Shown: piece after piece, positions 58,681 to 64,000 of the stretch
How positions within the stretch are numbered: the stretch's first letter is position 1
Layout: every line of letters begins with the position of its first letter
NCBI GenBank assembly: GCA_016721845.1
Contig: JADKHK010000013.1
Span: 1,346,501 to 1,410,500 of the forward strand
Direction: 5' to 3'
DNA from: Lysobacterales bacterium
GTDB lineage: Bacteria > Pseudomonadota > Gammaproteobacteria > Xanthomonadales > Ahniellaceae
DNA length: 64,000 nt
Made by a program: the position numbers and the translations under genes
The notes under the pieces: model-generated
What the model was told of the DNA's origin: nothing
The model's input: the letters and a program-made list of their open reading frames with translations, nothing else
The model's database searches: none

Positions 58681-59634
58681 ATGAGTGCGGAACCGCTACG
58701 CGTCGAACGCCATGATGCCACGCAAGTCGCGTTGCGCGCGGCCATCGAACAGGTGAATCAAGTCGTGTTCGGCAAGCGCGCGCAGATCGACCTGTCCTTC
58801 GCCTGCCTGCTCGCCGGCGGCCATCTGCTGATCGAGGACGTGCCCGGCGTCGGCAAGACCACGCTGGCGCATGCGATGGCGACCAGCCTCGGACTGAGCT
58901 ATCAGCGCATCCAGTTCACTAGCGACCTGCTGCCCTCGGACATCCTCGGCGTCTCGATCTTCGATCGTGATACCGGCCAGTTCCGCTTCCATGCCGGACC
59001 GATCTTCGCGCAACTGGTCTTGGCCGACGAGATCAACCGCGCCACGCCGAAGACGCAATCCGCCCTGCTCGAAGCGATGGCCGAGCAGCAAGTCACTGCG
59101 GATGGCGAATCGCGTCCGCTGCCGCAGCCCTTCCTGGTCGTCGCGACCCAGAATCCGGTTGATCTGGCCGGCACGTTTCCGTTGCCGGATTCGCAACTCG
59201 ACCGCTTCCTGATGCGGATTTCGCTGGGGTATCCGGATGCCGAAGGCGAACGCCAGATGCTCGCCGCCAGCGATCGCCGCGAACTGCTGACGCAACTCGG
59301 CGCGCGCCTCGACAGCGCGCAGATGCTGGAGATCCGGCATCGCGTTGCCCATGTCACCACCAGTGCCGCCCTGATCGATTATGTGCAGCGGCTGCTCGCG
59401 GCGACACGCAGCCATGCGCAAGTCCGTACCGGCTTGTCGCCACGCGCGGGCCTGGCCCTGCTGGCCGCGGCGCGCGCCGTGGCTTTCCTGGCCGGCCGTG
59501 CGTTCGTTCTGCCCGAAGATGTGCAGACCGTGTTCGGCGCGGTCGCGGCGCACCGCCTGGTGCCTGCAGCAGAAGCCCTGTTGACGCGCGATACCCTCGC
59601 GGCCGACGTGCTGAAGTCGGTTCGCGTCGACTGA
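58681..59634 (+). CDS. MoxR-type AAA+ ATPase
   Basis: 317 residues. Walker A EDVPGVGKTTLA, Walker B VLADEINRATPK, sensor 1 FLVVATQNP, and a C-terminal lid domain. MoxR proteins act as chaperones for partner proteins with von Willebrand or DUF58 domains. It is the first of three genes, followed 1 bp later by a DUF58 gene and then a transglutaminase gene. Confidence 0.93.
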   Translation: MSAEPLRVERHDATQVALRAAIEQVNQVVFGKRAQIDLSFACLLAGGHLLIEDVPGVGKTTLAHAMATSLGLSYQRIQFTSDLLPSDILGVSIFDRDTGQFRFHAGPIFAQLVLADEINRATPKTQSALLEAMAEQQVTADGESRPLPQPFLVVATQNPVDLAGTFPLPDSQLDRFLMRISLGYPDAEGERQMLAASDRRELLTQLGARLDSAQMLEIRHRVAHVTTSAALIDYVQRLLAATRSHAQVRTGLSPRAGLALLAAARAVAFLAGRAFVLPEDVQTVFGAVAAHRLVPAAEALLTRDTLAADVLKSVRVD

Positions 59635-59635
59635 C

Positions 59636-60595
59636 ATGCTCGCCGCCTGGCGCGACGACCTGATGCGTTTCGCCGAGCGCCGGTTGCCGGCGTTGACGCG
59701 TTATCGCCAGCCCGAATCGCTGCCGATTCGCCTGCATCCGCGCCGCGTCTACATTCTCCCGACGCGTTTCGGCCTGGTCTTCGCCGTCCTGCTGGTCGCG
59801 ATGCTGGTGGGCGCCCTGAACTTCAATAACAACCCGGCCTTGCTGCTGGCCCTGCTGGTCGCGGCGACGACGATGATCGGCTTCCACCACAATGTTGGCC
59901 AGTTGAACAAGGTCGAACTGCGCAGCGTCGCGGCCGATCCGGTCCATGCCGGCCAGCCGATCCGGCTGCGTCTGAATTTCCGCACCCTTGGCGGTGCAGA
60001 GCGCCCCGAACTCATCCTCGACCAGAGCGAGCTCCGAACTCGTCTGGTGCTGCCGCCCGAGGGCGATGCCGACGCCGTCCTGATGCTGCCGACCGTGCGT
60101 CGCGGACGCATGCCGGTCGGGAGATTCCGGATTTGGACCGAATATCCGTTCGGCATCACCTGGGCCTGGTCGGTGCTGCATCCACAGGCACAGGTGCTGA
60201 TCTATCCGGCACCGGAGCACGGCGCACCGGCCTTGCCGATCGGCGATCCACGTGAACAAGGCCAGCGCCTTCGCTTTCCAGGCGATGACTGGCATGGCCT
60301 GCGCGAGCATCGCCCGGGCGATCCGCCCAAACATGTCGCCTGGAAGCCGAGTGCGCGCCAGGAACGTCTGCTGGTCAAGGAGTTCGCCGACCCGCAAAGC
60401 CAGGCGGTTCTGCTCGACTGGCACGCCCTGCATCTCGACCGCGAGGCCCGCATTTCGCGGCTGACGCGTTGGGTGATCGATGCGCGTGATCGCCAGATAC
60501 CGTTTCGTCTGCGTCTGCCGGAAGCGGATCTCGGCCCCGGCAGCGGCCCGGCGTTCGCGGCGCAGTGCCTGCGCGAATTGGCGCTGCTGCCATGA
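59636..60595 (+). CDS. DUF58 protein, partner of MoxR
   Basis: 319 residues: two membrane helices (GLVFAVLLVAMLVGALNFNN, LLLALLVAATTMIGF) and the DUF58 core with FRIWTEYPFGITWAWS and GDDWHGLREHRPGDPPKHVAWK. It works with the MoxR ATPase. The next gene starts within its last codons (ATGA). Confidence 0.92.
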   Translation: MLAAWRDDLMRFAERRLPALTRYRQPESLPIRLHPRRVYILPTRFGLVFAVLLVAMLVGALNFNNNPALLLALLVAATTMIGFHHNVGQLNKVELRSVAADPVHAGQPIRLRLNFRTLGGAERPELILDQSELRTRLVLPPEGDADAVLMLPTVRRGRMPVGRFRIWTEYPFGITWAWSVLHPQAQVLIYPAPEHGAPALPIGDPREQGQRLRFPGDDWHGLREHRPGDPPKHVAWKPSARQERLLVKEFADPQSQAVLLDWHALHLDREARISRLTRWVIDARDRQIPFRLRLPEADLGPGSGPAFAAQCLRELALLP

Positions 60596-62568
60596 CGGCG
60601 CCGGTGGATCGCTACCGCTACGGCCTGGTGATCGGGCTGAATGCCCTGATGCTCGGCGGGCATGTCCATTGGATGCCTTCGCTGTATGCCGGCTGGCTGT
60701 TCGCGCTGCTGTTATTCGCTGGATGGCGTGCCCGTCATCAAGTGCACGCGGCTTCAGCGCTGATCCGACTGCCCCTGCTGTTCGCGACGCTCGGGCTGCT
60801 GATCTACACCGCCGGTTCTCCGATCGGGCGCGAAGGTGGCAGTGCCCTGCTCGGCGGGCTGATCGTGCTCAAGTTGTTCGAATCGACCGGGCGCCGCGAC
60901 ACTCGCGTCGTCACCGCGGCCGCATTGTTCTTCTGCATGATCGGCTTCCTGTTCGGCCAGGGACTCATGCTGACGTTGTATTTCTGCGCCGTCGCCTGGG
61001 CCTGCTTCGTGGTCCTGCACGTGGTCAGCAGCGAAGGCGATGGGAGTTGGTCCGGCCTGCAGCGCGATCTGCAGCGTGGACTGCGGGTCGGTGGCCGGGT
61101 TGTGGCTGCGTCGATCCCGCTGACGGTGCTGGCTTTCGTCTTCGTCCCGCGGCTGTCGTCGCCGATGTGGGGTGCGCCCTGGGACGCCACGCAGGGCAAG
61201 ACCGGCATTTCCGACCGCATGCGTCCTGGCGCCCTGAGCCAATTGTGGAACGACGACTCGCCGGCGTTCCGCGTCACTTTTGAGGGTCCGGTACCGCCGC
61301 CTGCCGCACGTTACTGGCGCGGCCCCGTGCTGTGGGCCTTCAATGGAGAAGAGTGGTCGCGCGCGGACATGTACCGCGCGACATTACCGCAGGCGCCGAC
61401 CTACGACCCCGCATCGGTGGTCGACTACGAAGTGCTGATGGAGCCCACCGAACAATCCTGGTGGTTTCCGCTGGACGTGGCATTGAGCGTCGCACCCGAT
61501 GCCCGGATCACCGGCGATGGACAGGTGGTGTCGCGACGCCCCCTGATCGGACCACGCAAGGCGCGTTTCCAGTCCGCGTGGCGATACACGCTGGATCTAC
61601 GGGCGGCGTCCGGGCAACGCTGGATGGCGTTGCGGCTGCCGAATTCCGGTAATTTGCGTTCACGCACGCTGGCAGCCGCATGGCGCGAACAGCATGGCCG
61701 CAATGACCAGGCAGTGATCGATGAAGCATTGGCCTTGTTCAATCGCGAATTCACTTACACCCTCAGACCACCGCCGCTCGGCCGCGAGACGGTCGACGAC
61801 TTCCTGTTCAATACCAAGGCCGGCTATTGCGAGTATTTCGCATCGAGCTTCGCCTTCCTGATGCGTGCGGCGAACATTCCCACGCGCATCGTCACCGGCT
61901 ATCAAGGCGGCATCTACAACGGCATGGGCGGCTACTGGATCGTGCGCAATTCCGATGCGCATGCCTGGACCGAAGTCTGGCTGGACGGCCGAGGCTGGGT
62001 GCGGGTTGATCCGACCGCTGCAGTGGCACCAGAACGGATCAACCGCGGCAGCCTCGCCGCCGCGATGCCAGAAGCGGCGTCCTGGTATAGCGAGGGATGG
62101 GGTGCGGATTGGCGCAATCGCCTCGACCTGGTCGCGCGCTACTGGCGCCAGGCCGTGATCGAATTCGACGCCATCCGCCAGCAGAATCTGTTGCAGCAGG
62201 TCGGACTGGAAGACATGAGCTGGCAGGCACTCGGCGGCGGCCTGCTGATTTTCGGTGGCCTCGGGCTCGCACTCGGTGCCTGGCTCAGCTTGCGCGGACT
62301 CGCGCCGCGATCAGGCGACCCGCTGCTGCTCGCCTACCGCCGCTTCAATCAGCGTCTGGCGCGGGCCGGCGTCGCACGCGCCGACAACGAAGGCCCGGTT
62401 GCATTCGGCGAACGCGCCGCGACGTCGCTATCGCAGGCAGCCCCGGCCATCCTCGAATTGACGCGCCGTTTCGCCGAGCAACGCTACGGCGAATCCGCGA
62501 ACGACGCCGACGCCAGCCATCGGCGCCGGCTGGCTCAGGAGCTGCGAGCCTTCCGGGTACCGCGCTGA
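60592..62568 (+). CDS. Membrane transglutaminase-like protein (TgpA/DUF3488)
   Basis: 658 residues. About five N-terminal membrane helices (DUF3488), then a periplasmic transglutaminase core with the catalytic Cys in GYCEYFAS, His in DAHAWTEVW and Asp in RVDPTAAV, one more helix and a short tail (DUF4129-like). It resembles TgpA of Pseudomonas aeruginosa, an envelope protein found with MoxR and DUF58 partners, as here. Confidence 0.92.
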   Translation: MTAPVDRYRYGLVIGLNALMLGGHVHWMPSLYAGWLFALLLFAGWRARHQVHAASALIRLPLLFATLGLLIYTAGSPIGREGGSALLGGLIVLKLFESTGRRDTRVVTAAALFFCMIGFLFGQGLMLTLYFCAVAWACFVVLHVVSSEGDGSWSGLQRDLQRGLRVGGRVVAASIPLTVLAFVFVPRLSSPMWGAPWDATQGKTGISDRMRPGALSQLWNDDSPAFRVTFEGPVPPPAARYWRGPVLWAFNGEEWSRADMYRATLPQAPTYDPASVVDYEVLMEPTEQSWWFPLDVALSVAPDARITGDGQVVSRRPLIGPRKARFQSAWRYTLDLRAASGQRWMALRLPNSGNLRSRTLAAAWREQHGRNDQAVIDEALALFNREFTYTLRPPPLGRETVDDFLFNTKAGYCEYFASSFAFLMRAANIPTRIVTGYQGGIYNGMGGYWIVRNSDAHAWTEVWLDGRGWVRVDPTAAVAPERINRGSLAAAMPEAASWYSEGWGADWRNRLDLVARYWRQAVIEFDAIRQQNLLQQVGLEDMSWQALGGGLLIFGGLGLALGAWLSLRGLAPRSGDPLLLAYRRFNQRLARAGVARADNEGPVAFGERAATSLSQAAPAILELTRRFAEQRYGESANDADASHRRRLAQELRAFRVPR

Positions 62569-62913
62569 TCAGCCCGGAGGCCAGGTCAGCTGGCGCCCGG
62601 CGAGCAAGTGCAAATGGATGTGGTAGACGCTCTGGCCGCCGTCCGGATTGCAGTTGAAGACGGTGCGGTAACCCGCTTCGGCAAATCCTTCGCGTTGCGC
62701 ATAGGCGGCTGCGGCGAGAACGAGCTTGCCGATCATCACGGCGTCGTCGGCGCCGAGATCGTTCAGGGTCGGCACCGCGCGCTTGGGAATGAACAGCACG
62801 TGCACCGGCGCCTGCGGCTGGATGTCGCGGAACGCGAGCACCTCATCGTCCTCGTAGACGATGTGCGCCGGAATCTCGCGGCGAATGATCTTGCTGAAGA
62901 TGGTGTCGGACAT
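62569..62913 (-). CDS. hinT: HIT-family nucleotide hydrolase (HinT-like)
   Basis: 114 residues. IFSKIIRREIPAHIVYEDD and the HIHLHLL histidine triad are present; the middle His is the nucleophile. It hydrolyses purine nucleoside phosphoramidates. It lies 10 bp after recR. Confidence 0.93.
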   Translation of the reverse strand: MSDTIFSKIIRREIPAHIVYEDDEVLAFRDIQPQAPVHVLFIPKRAVPTLNDLGADDAVMIGKLVLAAAAYAQREGFAEAGYRTVFNCNPDGGQSVYHIHLHLLAGRQLTWPPG

Positions 62914-62923
62914 GTGCTGATCC

Positions 62924-63526
62924 TCAAGTCAGTTCGAGGCGACCGCCGAAGGCATGCGCCAGCGTGCCGCGGTCGATGAATTCGAGTTCCGAGCCAAGCG
63001 GTACGCCGTGCGCCAGCCTGCTCGCGCGCACGCCGGCCTGTTTCGCCATCTGCGACAGGTAGTGCGCCGTGGCTTCGCCTTCCACGGTCGGGTTGGTGGC
63101 GACGATCAATTCGCGTATCTCCCCTTGCGCGAGCCGGCGCGCCAGCGCGTCGAGACCCAGTTCTTCCGGACCCAGGCCATCGAGCGGCGACAATCGGCCC
63201 AGCATCACGAAGTACAGGCCGCGATAACCGGTGGCCTGCTCGATCGCGAGCTGGTCGGTCGGCGACTCGACCACGCAGAGCAGGGTCGCGTCGCGCGACG
63301 GACTGCTGCAGACGTGGCACGTCTCGCGCTCGCTGAAGGTGCGGCAGCGGGTGCAATGGCCAATCTTTTCGGCAGCCAACGCAAGCTGGTGCGCAAGCTT
63401 CTGTGCACCCGGCCGATCACGTTCCAGCAAATGAAAGGCCATGCGCTGCGCCGACTTCGCGCCGACGCCCGGCAGTACGCGCAAGGCGTCGATCAATGCA
63501 TCGAGCAGCGGCGAGGCCGTCGTCAT
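62924..63526 (-). CDS. recR: Recombination mediator RecR
   Basis: 200 residues. Helix-hairpin-helix (LPGVGAKSAQRMAF), a four-Cys zinc motif (CTRCRTFSERETCHVC) and a Toprim domain (VVESPTDQLAIE). With RecF and RecO it loads RecA on gaps. Its ATG shares one base with the YbaB stop (TGATG). Confidence 0.95.
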   Translation of the reverse strand: MTTASPLLDALIDALRVLPGVGAKSAQRMAFHLLERDRPGAQKLAHQLALAAEKIGHCTRCRTFSERETCHVCSSPSRDATLLCVVESPTDQLAIEQATGYRGLYFVMLGRLSPLDGLGPEELGLDALARRLAQGEIRELIVATNPTVEGEATAHYLSQMAKQAGVRASRLAHGVPLGSELEFIDRGTLAHAFGGRLELT

Positions 63527-63849
63527 CAGAACGGCAGCTTGAATCCGGCCGGCAGGTTCATGCCGCCGGTGACTTCGGCCATGCGAGCGCTCGCCGCCTC
63601 GCCGACCTTGTTCACGGCATCGTTGGTTGCCGCGACGATCAGGTCTTCAAGCATTTCGATGTCGTCGCCGAGCAGGGCCTTGTCGATCTTCACGCGACGC
63701 GCTTCATGGCGCCCGTTCATGGTGACGCTGACCATGCCGCCACCGGCGCTGCCAGTGACCTCGATATTGGCAAGGTCCTCCTGCGCACGCTTCATGTTTT
63801 CCTGCATCTTCTGCGCTTGTTGCATGATGTTGCCGAGGGGTCCGCGCAT
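63526..63849 (-). CDS. ybaB: YbaB/EbfC nucleoid-associated protein
   Basis: 107 residues from the ATG at 63849. A helical arm (GNIMQQAQKMQENMKRAQEDL) and a small beta core (GGGMVSVTMNGRHEARRVKID) are typical. A dimer binds DNA. The order dnaX-ybaB-recR is conserved. Confidence 0.95.
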   Translation of the reverse strand: MRGPLGNIMQQAQKMQENMKRAQEDLANIEVTGSAGGGMVSVTMNGRHEARRVKIDKALLGDDIEMLEDLIVAATNDAVNKVGEAASARMAEVTGGMNLPAGFKLPF

Positions 63850-63859
63850 GGGGCGCTCC

Positions 63860-64000
63860 TTAGTCGAGAGGTCGTGTGGAATCGGGGATGATGCGTGCGT
63901 CGAATTCGGCGATGGCACGGACGACGAAGGGATCGGACGCGATCGCCGCATCGGCGGCCATTTCACGTTCGCTCTTCTCGCGTGCGGCGCGTGTCGCGGC
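63860..64000 (-). CDS. dnaX: DNA polymerase III gamma/tau, C-terminal end (partial)
   Basis: 47 codons up to the window edge. The end (ASDPFVVRAIAEFDARIIPDS) matches the alpha-binding C-terminus of tau. Its place before ybaB-recR supports this. The rest lies beyond the window. Confidence 0.8.
   Translation of the reverse strand, partial: AATRAAREKSEREMAADAAIASDPFVVRAIAEFDARIIPDSTRPLD

Overview
The window is a GC-rich (about 65%) gammaproteobacterial chromosome segment. Its gene order and content point to the Xanthomonadales (Lysobacterales), probably near the Rhodanobacteraceae. The main clue is the block rpmF-fabH-fabD-fabG-acpP-fabF-pabB-pabC-mltG-tmk-holB-pilZ; a 7TM-DISM diguanylate cyclase and a large Ser/Thr kinase with TPR-like repeats fit too. 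No rRNA, tRNA or CRISPR array was seen.

Layout. 1-8.1 kb: the 3' part of metH, carrying an in-frame REP-like inverted repeat; a membrane diguanylate cyclase; a secreted beta-propeller protein; then a lower-GC pair, a nucleotidyltransferase-fold protein and an Mrr-type restriction endonuclease. 8.1-25.75 kb: an ABC exporter gene split by a 15.9 kb mobile island of the GInt type (three tyrosine recombinases plus a small fourth gene, ginABCD). The two island ends share the 8-bp core TTCAGCGC, and removing the island restores one open exporter frame of about 578 residues. The cargo is an IS21 remnant with an orphan istB, a three-gene coupled operon (winged-helix-like protein, HNH nuclease, ComM/YifB-like AAA+ ATPase), an unidentified 468-aa protein, an IS3-family element without target duplication, and an FRG-domain protein. 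The coupled operon is the best candidate here for an undescribed (perhaps anti-phage) system.

25.9-40 kb: a Ser/Thr kinase, then a ten-gene respiratory operon on the minus strand. It encodes a heme-copper oxidase (small subunit, CuA subunit II, subunit I), heme O synthase, a SCO copper chaperone, a cytochrome b fused to two [4Fe-4S] clusters and an MvhD-like domain, a small membrane-anchored protein, a second heme-copper-oxidase-like subunit I, a cytochrome b fused to a [2Fe-2S] ferredoxin and an FAD/NAD(P) reductase, and a cytochrome c. The last five genes are chained by 4-nt start/stop overlaps. A divergent heme A synthase gene and an FNR/Anr-like box lie at its head. No Rieske protein is present, so the two cytochrome b fusions look like an unusual electron-entry module for the oxidase.

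40-64 kb: mostly housekeeping genes: a sulfotransferase, Hsp15, two membrane proteins, HtpG with a near-consensus sigma-32 promoter, the fatty acid/folate/cell-wall/DNA-replication block, Maf/YceF, a GT39-like glycosyltransferase, the MoxR-DUF58-transglutaminase triad, a HIT protein, and recR-ybaB-dnaX (dnaX cut by the window end).
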